From CAZDET01 sp964504335 (GTDB taxonomy: Bacteria > Bacteroidota > Bacteroidia > Chitinophagales > Saprospiraceae), in the NCBI GenBank assembly GCA_964504335.1, contig CAZDET010000030.1, positions 1-57,541 of the forward strand: DNA of 57,541 nucleotides, read 5' to 3'. The notes under the pieces are model-generated. The model saw only the letters and a program-made list of their open reading frames with translations. It was not told where the DNA came from and did not search any database. The number at the start of each line of letters is the position of its first letter. Within the stretch, counting starts at the first letter, position 1. Shown piece after piece: positions 9,682 through 18,493 of this stretch. A program made the translations under genes and the position numbers.

Positions 9682-9774
9682 CTGGGCGGCCGCTCTTTTC
9701 CCCTCTTACTCAGCGTTAGGGCTCCTGCTCCAACGCTTCGTTTCAGATACGCACTCTAAAAGGAGCGCCGCCAG
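9682..9774. other. Possible structured RNA or inverted-repeat element
   Basis: Near-perfect outer arms (9685-9699 and 9758-9772, GGCGGCCGCTCTTTT against AAAAGGAGCGCCGCC) enclose a second stem, AGCGTT at 9712-9717 with AACGCT at 9732-9737. The nested arrangement sits in the 277-base gap between the M50 protease gene and the MscS gene. It could be a small structured RNA, a leader of the MscS transcript, or a remnant of a repeat element. Nothing else in this gap is recognisable. Confidence 0.3.
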
Positions 9775-9879
9775 AACCTACAAGGCTCTGCTCTCGCCAG
9801 AAAGAAAAAAGGTTAAACGACTTCGGTAACGTTTAGGTTAGGTGGTGGGGGCGCGGCAAAACTATATGAATTTCACCGA

Positions 9880-10977
9880 TTAAACGTTCACCTGCGCCCG
9901 TCGCAGCAGCAACAATTCCTGGATGTTTTCCATGTTGAGTACGCCTACCAGCCGGCCGTCGGCATCCTGTACGGGGCTGATGTCGGCGCGGGCGGTGCGC
10001 ATGTCCTGGTAGACTTTTTCGAGCGGTGTGTCCAGGCCGAGTGGCCCGGTGGGCGATTGTTTGGCAATCCGTCCGATGGGCACCTCGTCGCCCTGCTCCT
10101 GGAGACCGCGAATGAGGTCGTCGCGGGAAAGGACGCCGATCACCCGATCGTCCTGCACGACAATGAACTCCTTTTCCTGCCCGTCCAGCAGTACCTCAAC
10201 GGCCCGGCGGAGCGGCTCCTCGGCGCGCAGGGGCGTGAATTGATGCATGACGGCATCTTTGACGGTGTAGTTAGAGAGAATGGATTGTACTCCGACCATC
10301 TGGTTTTCCGCTCCGGCACCGAGATATACGAAGAGCCCGATGAACACGAGCCAGAAGTTGTAAAAGAAGCCGAGAAATACGAATACAATCGCCAGCATTT
10401 GTCCGAGGCGGGCAGCCATTTCGGTGGCCTGTGCCCGGCTGAAGCGCATGGCTAATAACGCCCGGAGGACCCGGCCACCGTCCATCGGAAAGGCGGGAAT
10501 CATATTAAAGAGAACGAGCAAAACGTTGACGGCGAGCAGGCTAAACAGAAAGTTGGTGCCTAGCTGGGTGGTTTCCGGATCCATAGTAGCTAGGTCGGGC
10601 ATCCCTCCGGTTAGCTGCAAAAGGAGGAATAGCACAATGGCAATCACTACGTTGACGGCCGGCCCGGCGAGGGCTACCCATAGTTCTTGTTTGGGGTCTT
10701 CTGGAAGCCGTTCCAGGTTGGCGACCCCGCCAATGGGCAGCAAGACGATACTGCGCGTCGGAATGCCGTATTGGCGGGCGGTCAGTGCATGCCCGAGTTC
10801 GTGCAGGACAACGCAGGCAAACAGCGCAATAATGAATCCGACGCCGGCCAGCCCGGCGCTTATCTCGCCGCTCTGAGAAAACGAAGCGATGAAGATCCAA
10901 CCCAATAGGATCAGAAAAGTCCAGTGTAATTTGAGTTTGATGCCGGCGACTTTACCGAGTAGCAGTGTATAGTTCAT
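9880..10977 (-). CDS. Site-2 intramembrane metalloprotease (M50 family) with two CBS domains
   Basis: 365 residues. The N-terminal half is a polytopic membrane domain with the zinc motif HELGH at residues 59-63 and the second conserved motif NMIPAFPMDGGRVLR near residue 157, giving the third metal ligand (Asp). Residues about 240-360 form a pair of CBS domains (FIVVQDDRVIGVLSRDDLI and ISPVQDADGRLVGVLNMENI), as in the SpoIVFB/Rip3-like subgroup. Such enzymes cleave membrane-embedded regulators; the CBS pair probably senses an adenosyl ligand. The substrate is unknown. Divergent from the next gene with 140 bases between them. Confidence 0.93.
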   Translation of the reverse strand: MNYTLLLGKVAGIKLKLHWTFLILLGWIFIASFSQSGEISAGLAGVGFIIALFACVVLHELGHALTARQYGIPTRSIVLLPIGGVANLERLPEDPKQELWVALAGPAVNVVIAIVLFLLLQLTGGMPDLATMDPETTQLGTNFLFSLLAVNVLLVLFNMIPAFPMDGGRVLRALLAMRFSRAQATEMAARLGQMLAIVFVFLGFFYNFWLVFIGLFVYLGAGAENQMVGVQSILSNYTVKDAVMHQFTPLRAEEPLRRAVEVLLDGQEKEFIVVQDDRVIGVLSRDDLIRGLQEQGDEVPIGRIAKQSPTGPLGLDTPLEKVYQDMRTARADISPVQDADGRLVGVLNMENIQELLLLRRAQVNV

Positions 10978-11117
10978 TCGATTGATTGAGTTGCTTCTTT
11001 AAAACAGTACGGTACATCCAGGGGTTCTGTCGGCCTGGCCAAGGCTTCGTGAAAAGAGGGCGATAAGCTTTGGAAAAAGGGCTACTTTAGCATTACAAAA
11101 TCATAGAATCAAAACCA

Positions 11118-11972
11118 ATGGAACAAGCACCACCACCACCCAGAGGCGAATACCGCCCGCCCGTTCTTAAACAACTGTATTGGGCGTTTGCTACGGATAC
11201 CCGCCGCAGTGCCGGGACAAGAAGCCAACCGGTACTGATCTTGGGGAACGATCAGCAGGATTTACTACACCACACGGCCGAATTGCCGGACGGAATCGAG
11301 GACGGCAGCTCCCACCTGGTTCACATCGATCTGGAAACACGGCCATTGCAGCCCTACTTTCAGTATATGCGGATGGGCTTGCGGGGCAGCGACGCCTGGT
11401 CGCCGAATAAAGTATTTGTATTCGGCGAAATGGAGGGCTCCGAGGATTCTTCGGTTTCTCCCATTGCCTTGTTGTACAAAGGCGGTCGCTTTCTCAGTAC
11501 GGATCCTTCGGAGGGCTATTTATCCGTTCCGCTGAACCGGGCAAGCCTGGGCGGCCAGTATACGCGCTTCAACCGCATTTTAATGCTCATACAAAACGGA
11601 GAGGCGAACAATGCCGGCACGTCGAGCCCGATCTTCCTCACCATCGAAGGGAAGAATCAGGAGACGTTACTCGAATATCGCTTTCCCGATGATCGCCTGC
11701 GCGGCCCACGCACCGTTTTCTTCGAAATCGTACACCTGGAGCAAACGCTCCAATCGCGCTTTATCCACGCCATTCACCTGCAGGTCGGCGATGATGACAG
11801 CTGGACGCCCGGTGCCGTCTTCATCATGGCCCTCGACGATCGGCCGGATCAGTACGAAGAAGTGGTACCCCTGGTTTACATTCCCGATTGGTCGTCAACC
11901 GGCCTCGGCACGCTGAGCGAAGACGCGAATGAGGGGCCGAATAAGGTGACGTTGTATCGAGCCTTTTTGTAA
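11118..11972 (+). CDS. Hypothetical protein with internal tandem duplication
   Basis: 284 residues, no signal peptide or membrane segment, so probably cytoplasmic. I do not recognise the family. The two halves align: PVLILGNDQQDLLHHTAELP... and PIFLTIEGKNQETLLEYRFP..., each followed about 40 residues later by the same ending (DAWSPNKVFVFG and DSWTPGAVFIMA). The repeat has the look of a small all-beta domain, perhaps distantly PLAT-like. The start codon at 11118 is the first ATG after a stretch resembling a -7 box (TACTTTAG). It stands alone, divergent from the M50 protease. Confidence 0.75.
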   Translation: MEQAPPPPRGEYRPPVLKQLYWAFATDTRRSAGTRSQPVLILGNDQQDLLHHTAELPDGIEDGSSHLVHIDLETRPLQPYFQYMRMGLRGSDAWSPNKVFVFGEMEGSEDSSVSPIALLYKGGRFLSTDPSEGYLSVPLNRASLGGQYTRFNRILMLIQNGEANNAGTSSPIFLTIEGKNQETLLEYRFPDDRLRGPRTVFFEIVHLEQTLQSRFIHAIHLQVGDDDSWTPGAVFIMALDDRPDQYEEVVPLVYIPDWSSTGLGTLSEDANEGPNKVTLYRAFL

Positions 11973-12177
11973 TGAATAGTGAATAGTGAATTTTAAAGCC
12001 TTAATTTATGGCCAAGGCCATTTCTTAATTCATTAAAGCATTAAAATTCGCCATTCGCCATTNNNNNNNNNNNNNNNNNNNNNNNNNNNNNNNNNNNNNN
12101 NNNNNNNNNNNNNNNNNNNNNNNNNNNNNNNNNNNNNNNNNNNNNNNNNNNNNNNNNNNNNNATTCGCCATTCGCCA
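11973..12177. repeat. Heptamer-repeat spacer between convergent genes, interrupted by the assembly gap
   Basis: The left side reads (GAATAGT)x2-GAATTTTAAAGCCTTAATT, followed by the palindrome ATGGCC-AA-GGCCAT at 12008-12021. The right side returns as AATTCATTAAAGCATTAAAATTCGCC, then ATTCGCC repeats on both flanks of the N run. The whole spacer is therefore an imperfect large inverted repeat with 7-base tandem units at its ends. It sits between two convergent genes and probably acts as a bidirectional terminator. Confidence 0.6.
12063..12162. other. Assembly gap (100 N)
   Basis: Exactly 100 undetermined bases, the conventional length for a gap of unknown size. Both edges are ATTCGCC heptamer repeats, so the true sequence is probably a longer tandem array that the assembly could not resolve. 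The stop codon of the TonB receptor gene lies 16 bases beyond the right edge. Confidence 0.95.
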
Positions 12178-14667
12178 TTAAAACTTGAATCCAGCGGTGA
12201 GGTAAAACGTCCGCGGGGGAGCGGGAATGATTCCTGGCCCTGGGTAGCCGGTGGCGCGTCGGGTGAAGTAGCGATTGTCGAGGAGGTTGTTGATGCCGGC
12301 TTCGAGTTGAAATGGAGCGAAGGTGTAGGAAAAGGAAGCATCCAGAATGCCGTAGGCGGGAATAGTGCCGATGATGCCGCTTTGGTTATCCCGCCGGTCT
12401 TGTGGGGCATTGGAGGCGTCGGTGAATTGATCGGAGAGGTAAGTATACTGGAGGCTGCCCAGGAAATTATCGTAGCCGAAGCGGATGCCTGTTTTTATAT
12501 TCACCAACGGTACAAACTCAACTTCCTTACCAGCCACACCGGGGATTTCGGATTCTAAATACTCGGAGCGGGTGAGGCTGGTGTTGAGAAAAACGCTTAC
12601 TACATACTGGTGTGTCTGATTGGGTGCAGAGGAAAAAATTCGAAAATCGACCATGCTTTCCAGACCGTAGATGAGGGCACGGCCGATGTTGCCGCGAAAG
12701 CGCAGGATGCGACCGGTTTCCACTTCCTGGCCTTCGGCATTGATGCGTTGTTCGGGGCGGAGCACTTCGCCAAGACGGTCGTCGTACAGCAAGGCGAAGC
12801 CGTTGATATCGAAGGAGATGCGTTCTCCTTGTCCCCGGATACCAAGATCGGTAGTGAAGCCACGTTCGTCTGAAATATCGGGATCGATCTGGAAGGATGG
12901 ATTCACGATTCGGATATCGTTGAAGGTGACGGAGCGGTAGTTTTGGGAAAAGTTGAAATACGCTTCCACTTCCGAGGTGGGTTTGTAGCTGGTGCCGATA
13001 CCAAGCAGGAGTAAGTGTCGGGAAAATGTTCGATTATCGGCAAAGGTTTCATTGCGGATGGGGTTGCCTGCTAAATCGAAATCTATCCGACGGAACGTTC
13101 CCTGGCTCCTGGTTTCGATAAACTCGTAGCGCAGTCCGGGGGTGAGAGAAAGTCGATCGGTCAGATAGAAAATATGCTCCCCAAAGAGGGCGACATTTCG
13201 ATTGGGAAATTCGAAATTCGATTGGTTGGGATAGTCGGGAAACTGATCAGGTTGCAGCGCAAAGTCAGCATCGCTGCTGTTGGAACCGGGGCCTTGCAGA
13301 GCGGTGTTTTCGGCCTGGTAATACTTTGCTCCCACCAAGAAAACCGAGGAGCGGCCGGCTACTCGGTAGCGGTGTACCAATCGCAATTCGGCTCCGCCAT
13401 TGTCGAATGTGCCCTTGATCAGGTCGCGGGGCGCATTCAGGTCGTCTGTTTGCGATACGCGGTTGGTCCGGAAACCGAGGGCATTGCGCGAGGCATTTAA
13501 TCCAAAGGCGATGAGGGATACATTCGTTCGCGGAGAGAAACGATGGAGCACTTTCAGGGCATACAATTGCCAATCGACTTCAAACCAATTGCGGGTACGG
13601 TTACTGAAATCCGGATCGGCGTAGAATTGGGCATCGGTCAGCCCTCCGGCCTGTTGTGCCAGGGAGTGAAGGTAAGTGTATTCTAATTCGATTTTCGTTC
13701 GTTCGGTAGGGGCATACCCCAGGTGTATAAACACGTTATCCGAATGGAATTCGGAATTGGGCCGAAAGCCATCGCCTTGTTTGCGGTTGTAAAACGCGCT
13801 ATAGCTGAATTTACCGAGTGTCCCCGCTGCGCGGTTGAAGGAGGTGAATAATTGATTGGAGCCGATCGTTTGGCGGGTTAGCAGGGTAAATGCCCGGTCG
13901 GCCGGAGGCGGATTGAATACGAAATTGACGAATCCTCCAAATTGGGTGCCGTACTGTAGGGAAGCGGCGCCGCGTACGACTTCCACGCGCTGCAGGGCCT
14001 CGGCTGGAGGGCTGTAATAGCTTTCCGGATAGCCCAGGACGTCGGCGCTGATATCGTAGCCGTTTTGGCGGGTGTTGAAGCTGGCGGTGCGATTTGGGTC
14101 GAGGCCGCGACCGCCGATGTTGAGTTGCAGGCCGGCGTCGTCTCCTTCGTAGATGTTGAGGCCGGCAACCTGCGCGTAGATTTGTCGGGCCTGGTTGGCG
14201 GCTTTATTGGCGATGAGTTGATCGAGCAGAATGACCTCCGATTTCTTGCCGGCGTAAATGGCGGTACCCTCCACGGCTCGCAAGCGCTCCAGGGCAAAGC
14301 GTCGCTCCTGTTGATCGCGTACGACCACTGCCGATAAATCGACCGCCAGGGGGGCCAGAGTAAATCGAAGGGTGGTATCACTGCTCGTCTCCAGGGAGAT
14401 GGGTAACTGGAGACTGGCAAAGCCCTCCGCAAACAGAATGAAGGTATAGGTACCCGGAGCCGGGAGTTCGAATTCAAATTGGCCGGCCTGGTCGGTGCGT
14501 TTGGATTGATCGAGCTCCGGCACAAATACTTCTACCCGTTCGAGTGCAGACGAATTAAGTTCGTTTTCGACCAAACCATTTACTCGAATCTGAGAGGTTG
14601 CTACTAAGGGTAGCAGTTGTAGCATCAAGAGCCACTGCCATCGATCAAAGGCCTTTAATTTGGTCAT
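12178..14667 (-). CDS. TonB-dependent outer-membrane receptor, FecA-like
   Basis: 829 residues from the ATG at 14667 (MTKLKAFDRWQW); longer in-frame openings reach into the coding region of the preceding gene and lack a signal peptide. Order: signal peptide (to about 26), a carboxypeptidase-regulatory-like beta-sandwich (about 27-115), a TonB plug (about 145-260, with RVEVVRGAASLQYGTQFGG) and a 22-strand barrel ending in the aromatic FYLTAGFKF. Barrel motifs such as FVPLVNIKTGIRFGY and LQYTYLSDQFTDA match the ferric dicitrate receptor group. It imports a chelated metal, probably Fe(III), across the outer membrane with TonB-ExbBD energy. It overlaps the HTTM gene by 23 bases and is the last gene of the operon. 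Confidence 0.92.
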   Translation of the reverse strand: MTKLKAFDRWQWLLMLQLLPLVATSQIRVNGLVENELNSSALERVEVFVPELDQSKRTDQAGQFEFELPAPGTYTFILFAEGFASLQLPISLETSSDTTLRFTLAPLAVDLSAVVVRDQQERRFALERLRAVEGTAIYAGKKSEVILLDQLIANKAANQARQIYAQVAGLNIYEGDDAGLQLNIGGRGLDPNRTASFNTRQNGYDISADVLGYPESYYSPPAEALQRVEVVRGAASLQYGTQFGGFVNFVFNPPPADRAFTLLTRQTIGSNQLFTSFNRAAGTLGKFSYSAFYNRKQGDGFRPNSEFHSDNVFIHLGYAPTERTKIELEYTYLHSLAQQAGGLTDAQFYADPDFSNRTRNWFEVDWQLYALKVLHRFSPRTNVSLIAFGLNASRNALGFRTNRVSQTDDLNAPRDLIKGTFDNGGAELRLVHRYRVAGRSSVFLVGAKYYQAENTALQGPGSNSSDADFALQPDQFPDYPNQSNFEFPNRNVALFGEHIFYLTDRLSLTPGLRYEFIETRSQGTFRRIDFDLAGNPIRNETFADNRTFSRHLLLLGIGTSYKPTSEVEAYFNFSQNYRSVTFNDIRIVNPSFQIDPDISDERGFTTDLGIRGQGERISFDINGFALLYDDRLGEVLRPEQRINAEGQEVETGRILRFRGNIGRALIYGLESMVDFRIFSSAPNQTHQYVVSVFLNTSLTRSEYLESEIPGVAGKEVEFVPLVNIKTGIRFGYDNFLGSLQYTYLSDQFTDASNAPQDRRDNQSGIIGTIPAYGILDASFSYTFAPFQLEAGINNLLDNRYFTRRATGYPGPGIIPAPPRTFYLTAGFKF

Positions 14668-16021
14668 GGAAGGGAAGTATCCAGTCTTTGTGTTGGAAAG
14701 AAGGTTTGACAGCGGCCAGGTTGACCGAGGGATCGACGTAAGGCCGGCTGCGCCGGCCATTGAGTGCCACATAACTCTCGACGTATACTTCGGGATCGCG
14801 CATGCCCTGAGCGGCATAATAATCTGCCAGATAGTGTGCAAACTCAAGGATGAAATCGGGTTGGGTTGCCATCTGCTTTTCCTGAAGGGGGTGCAAGAAT
14901 TGGTCGTTCTCCACAAAAAACTGACGTCCGGTAGAAGGTTCCACCACCTTGAATTGGGCATAGCCCGCTTTTTCCATGAGCATGACCCGCCAGGAAAAGC
15001 GATAACCTTCTTCCGTCCAGAATAGTTCGTCGGGATACAGCAAATAACGGAACGGAAGCAGAAGCTGGAGCAGAAAAAAGCAACTTAACAATCCCAGAAT
15101 CCATCTTTGTCGGAGGGAATTGATCGCGGATGTGCTACGGTTATCAAACCGGCTTTTTGCAATGCCTAACCAGACGGAAAGTCGCTTTAGTATCCGGTGG
15201 TGCCAGGCAGGTTCGAAGAAAATCAGCGCCCCGACAATCATGATGTAGGGAAACATCCCGATGGGAAAGAGTATTCGCGTGAGCACGTGAAAAGCAACTA
15301 CTGCCACAAACGCCAGTCGGCGGGTGGGCCGGTAAAGCAGTAAAAAGGGAATGCTCAAATCGTACAGCGCCCCACTCCAGCTAAACAAGTAGTGCACCTC
15401 CTCCAATTGCAGCCACGGCCCCAAAATCGGAAGGTGGTAGCGGGCGGGCAGCCATATTTTCAGCGGCATGGCCTCCACGAGCCAGTCAGAATTCAACTTG
15501 GCCAGCCCCGCGTAGAAATACACGATTCCCAATAATAGCTTGACGGCATCGATACTCCAGGCGGGTACCCGCGGGCTGCCTCGATCCGGATGCTGCCAGG
15601 CGTCGACGGAAAAGTAGGCTCCAGCCGGCAGAAAGATCAGTAAGAAACAGACCAGGCTGATGAAGTAGTAGTGGTTGAGATAGGTCGTCTTATCCATCAG
15701 CTCGATGTAGGTGAAGCTGAGGAATAATAGGATCGCAGAAAGTCGATAGCGATAACCGAAGGTCACACCCAAGGCGGCAAGCCCGCAGAGCGCAAACAGG
15801 AGGTAGGTCGCCTCGCCGAGTGGTTGCACCCACTCAAATCCGTAATAGGAGAAAAAGAAATCGGGCTGAATGTAAAATTTGTCAATCCACCCGTAGGCAG
15901 CAAAGCGAATCAGACCAACAAATATTAATAAACCCACCCCAATGCGGAAGACGGCCAGCGGGGCCGCCTCCACCTCCCGGTGCAAGTATTGCCTGATGGT
16001 ATTTCGCCATTTAATCCGCAT
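14645..16021 (-). CDS. HTTM-domain membrane protein, vitamin-K-dependent gamma-carboxylase-like
   Basis: 458 residues. At least six hydrophobic segments between residues 20 and 330 form the HTTM (horizontally transferred transmembrane) domain. The motif TYLNHYYF (113-120) and the segment YFYAGLAKLNSDW (168-180) correspond to the human gamma-carboxylase segments containing NHSY and YFIAGVKKLDADW; Lys175 falls on the catalytic base Lys218 of the human enzyme. Residues about 340-458 form a soluble C-terminal part. Family knowledge: these proteins carboxylate glutamate in animals; bacterial members are mostly uncharacterised. Here the gene is embedded in a metal-uptake operon (33 bases after imelysin, overlapping the receptor), so a role in modifying a metal-binding partner is a reasonable inference only. 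Confidence 0.88.
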   Translation of the reverse strand: MRIKWRNTIRQYLHREVEAAPLAVFRIGVGLLIFVGLIRFAAYGWIDKFYIQPDFFFSYYGFEWVQPLGEATYLLFALCGLAALGVTFGYRYRLSAILLFLSFTYIELMDKTTYLNHYYFISLVCFLLIFLPAGAYFSVDAWQHPDRGSPRVPAWSIDAVKLLLGIVYFYAGLAKLNSDWLVEAMPLKIWLPARYHLPILGPWLQLEEVHYLFSWSGALYDLSIPFLLLYRPTRRLAFVAVVAFHVLTRILFPIGMFPYIMIVGALIFFEPAWHHRILKRLSVWLGIAKSRFDNRSTSAINSLRQRWILGLLSCFFLLQLLLPFRYLLYPDELFWTEEGYRFSWRVMLMEKAGYAQFKVVEPSTGRQFFVENDQFLHPLQEKQMATQPDFILEFAHYLADYYAAQGMRDPEVYVESYVALNGRRSRPYVDPSVNLAAVKPSFQHKDWILPFHDQIKGL

Positions 16022-16054
16022 CGATTACATCTATTCAACTCACACCCACACTAC

Positions 16055-17170
16055 CTAATCTCCATCCGCATCGATAAAATCCACATTGATGCTCAAGGCC
16101 TGCAGCATGTCCACTTTGAGTAGCACTACATTGAGCTGTAGCTGATCGTAGGTTTGCAACATGACCGCATTATCCGTTTCTACCTGGCGGGCAAAATTGG
16201 AATCGAGCACAGCGGCTTGCTGCCGGGTCGCTTCAAATTGATCGTTGATCAGTTGGCTAAGGTCGGCTCCTTGTTTGACGGTATTCAAAAAATCCAGATA
16301 GGCGGCCAGGCCAGGTCCAGGCTGCTCACCGTTGGAACTGGCGCCGTTGAAGAAATCCTGAGCGGCATCGAGGGCCTCGTCGAAGAGTTGTTTCGCCAGC
16401 GTGCCATTGTACAATGCCTCCACGCGGTCGGGTAGGGGACTGGCCGAGAAAACCCCTGCCGGGATACCAATCTTTCCCGCTCGGAGCCACTTTTCGTAGT
16501 AAAAAATGTAGTCGTTAACCAGGCGGTCAACCGATGCGTTGGCGGAATTGCCGTTGTTGGCTACGAAGGTATTGCGGTAGCTGGAAGTCCATTCCGCCAG
16601 GACGGTCTGGGCCAGGGCATCGATCCGATTGGTAAGGGAGGCTACATAAGTTCGATAGCGATTGGCATCTCCATCGGAAGTATACAAATCGAGGATTTCC
16701 GAATCGGTTGCCCGAATACCAAACAATAGGTAGTCGAGTGCCGGGAAACCCTGCGCGGCGGCATTGGAGGGTAGATCGAAGTCGATCTGATCTCGCATCA
16801 CATTTTCGACAATCAATTCCGTATTCGTCGGATAGAGATTGATGTTATTCCGCAAGCTTAGCGACTCTGCGGGGCCAATTTCGAACATCGAAACCCGTTG
16901 CCACTGCAGGTAGGCCGTTTGCCAGGCAGTGCGCAATTGCTCCATGCTTTCGGGTGTTGGAGCATCCTGAAAGGAGGCCCCGGCGGCTTTGAGCCCGGCA
17001 GCAGCTTCCGCAAAGCTGGTGTACCCGGGAATGATCAATGCATCTGCCCAGTGGGAGAGCATAGTGGTTCGGTCGAAATCATCCTCGGATTGATCGATGT
17101 TGGGCTCATTGTCCTCGGAGCATCCGAAGAGAAGCAGGAACAGTGGGAGGGTGTAAAGTAGTCGGTACAT
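16055..17170 (-). CDS. Imelysin-like (peptidase M75 family) lipoprotein
   Basis: 371 residues with a lipoprotein signal (LFLLLFGCS, Cys17). The helical imelysin fold is indicated by WQTAYLQWQRVSMFEIGPAE, NNINLYPTN and GFPALDYLLFG. The latter (about residues 139-149) replaces the GxHxxE motif of classical imelysins with G-F-P-A-L-D, so peptidase activity is unlikely; metal or metal-chelate binding in the periplasm is the usual proposal for such proteins. Second gene of the operon, with 55 bases separating it from DUF4856 and 33 from HTTM. Confidence 0.9.
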   Translation of the reverse strand: MYRLLYTLPLFLLLFGCSEDNEPNIDQSEDDFDRTTMLSHWADALIIPGYTSFAEAAAGLKAAGASFQDAPTPESMEQLRTAWQTAYLQWQRVSMFEIGPAESLSLRNNINLYPTNTELIVENVMRDQIDFDLPSNAAAQGFPALDYLLFGIRATDSEILDLYTSDGDANRYRTYVASLTNRIDALAQTVLAEWTSSYRNTFVANNGNSANASVDRLVNDYIFYYEKWLRAGKIGIPAGVFSASPLPDRVEALYNGTLAKQLFDEALDAAQDFFNGASSNGEQPGPGLAAYLDFLNTVKQGADLSQLINDQFEATRQQAAVLDSNFARQVETDNAVMLQTYDQLQLNVVLLKVDMLQALSINVDFIDADGD

Positions 17171-17181
17171 GCCTTATCGAT

Positions 17182-17209
17182 GGTGAATAGTGAATGGTGA
17201 ATGGTGAAT
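17182..17209. repeat. Heptamer repeats (GGTGAAT/AGTGAAT)
   Basis: Four consecutive 7-base units, GGTGAAT-AGTGAAT-GGTGAAT-GGTGAAT, followed by TTTTATG, in the spacer between the DUF4856 and imelysin genes. The same unit, in both orientations, borders the spacer at 11973-12177, so it is a dispersed intergenic repeat of this genome. Confidence 0.75.
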
Positions 17210-17225
17210 TTTATGATGGGTTGGC

Positions 17226-18449
17226 CTATTCTCCCGCGGTTTCTACGGAGAAATTGAAGCGGTCGGCAATGGTATTGGAGAGGGCATCCAGTGTTTCGGG
17301 GGTGATGTCCCAAAGGCCGTTGGGGCCATCTCCTAGCAGATCGGTTAGCAGGCCATCCACCTCCGTGCCACTGAAGTAGGGCTGCCCGGTGCCGGGCATG
17401 CGGGTGAACTGGAGACTGTAAATGAATCCATACGCTTCGGAGAGATCGTGAAAGACACCACCGAGGCTCGATGGATTTTGCTCTATGGTCAGGCGGGCCT
17501 GTTGGAGGTAGAAGACTGCCCGAACGGCAATTACTTCAGATACTGCCTCCCGAATGATCTCGGCCTGCTCATCGCGCACTTCGTATTCTTTGGCGACAAT
17601 GGCGGCACGACCGCGCTTGAACGCGTTGAAAATGGTTTCTGCGATGCCGCTGAAGTCGGGGTCGCCATCGACGCGGGCAATGTATTTATTTAGAAAGCTA
17701 TCATCCGCTCCGATGGTGGTATTGGGGTTGGCCGGATCGGCGGACGTTCCGTAGGCGTAGCCGTAAGCTTCATCCCACTTGTGTTCCATTTGGGTGTAGG
17801 GCTTTCCGGCTTCCAACACACCCTCGTCGTTTTTCTGACGGCCTTCATTTTGATCGTCCAGAATGGCAGTGCTCAAATAGTTGTTCAGCATCTGATCGGT
17901 CATCAGCGCACCGATGAGGCCCTTGTTAACTAGTTGATTGTATTCTAGCCCCTGGGTATTTACGTAGCGCACGGAAGTGCCGTCGGCAATCTGGCCGGCT
18001 TGACCGGGGGCGGCAGCTTGCAGCTCATTGGGAAATACCTCTTCCACTTGCGCGGTAATCCAAGATTCGAATTGAGTTTTGATAGCAGCAGATGCAGTCG
18101 TATTGGAAAAAAAGAAATCGCTGGAAGCCGCTACTTTATTGCGGATGCTCTTGGACGAAGCGTTGAGCGTGGCATCCTCAAAAGGATTGGCATCTCCTCC
18201 GGAAGCGGTTTCATTTCGATACATTTCGAGGAGTTGCGCGTTGGTCGCGTCAAAATCCATCATAGCAGCGATTAGCGCTTCTCCCATGCTGATGCGAGTC
18301 GTTTGACCGTCAAAGGAAACTGTCGACTGTCCGTTGCGGTCGAAGGAATAGGAGGCAGGCTCATCGATTGCAGGTGATGATGGATCATCGTCCTCACAGG
18401 CTGCAAATACGAGTGGGAGCAACAGGAGTAACAGCTTGAATGGCTTCAT
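17226..18449 (-). CDS. DUF4856 lipoprotein
   Basis: 407 residues with a lipoprotein signal peptide (LLLLLPLVFAAC, Cys18) followed by an acidic linker. The body matches the DUF4856 family as I know it: YSFDRNGQSTVSFDGQTTRI at the start, LEYNQLVNKGLIGALMTDQM in the middle and MEHKWDEAYGY later. The function is unknown; the family commonly neighbours imelysin and TonB receptor genes, as it does here. First gene of a four-gene operon (DUF4856, imelysin, HTTM, TonB receptor). Confidence 0.87.
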   Translation of the reverse strand: MKPFKLLLLLLPLVFAACEDDDPSSPAIDEPASYSFDRNGQSTVSFDGQTTRISMGEALIAAMMDFDATNAQLLEMYRNETASGGDANPFEDATLNASSKSIRNKVAASSDFFFSNTTASAAIKTQFESWITAQVEEVFPNELQAAAPGQAGQIADGTSVRYVNTQGLEYNQLVNKGLIGALMTDQMLNNYLSTAILDDQNEGRQKNDEGVLEAGKPYTQMEHKWDEAYGYAYGTSADPANPNTTIGADDSFLNKYIARVDGDPDFSGIAETIFNAFKRGRAAIVAKEYEVRDEQAEIIREAVSEVIAVRAVFYLQQARLTIEQNPSSLGGVFHDLSEAYGFIYSLQFTRMPGTGQPYFSGTEVDGLLTDLLGDGPNGLWDITPETLDALSNTIADRFNFSVETAGE

Positions 18450-18493
18450 AATTGGATCGGTTGACGGGTTGTTTTTAAATCCGGGTCGAATTT

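Noticed and set aside
9603..9879. A possible tRNA in the spacer upstream of the MscS gene.
   Set aside because: The stems do not form a cloverleaf and there is no TTC-type loop or CCA end.
14668..14961. A 98-residue N-terminal extension of the TonB receptor.
   Set aside because: It overlaps the HTTM coding region in another frame and lacks a signal peptide; ATG 14667 gives a normal signal peptide.
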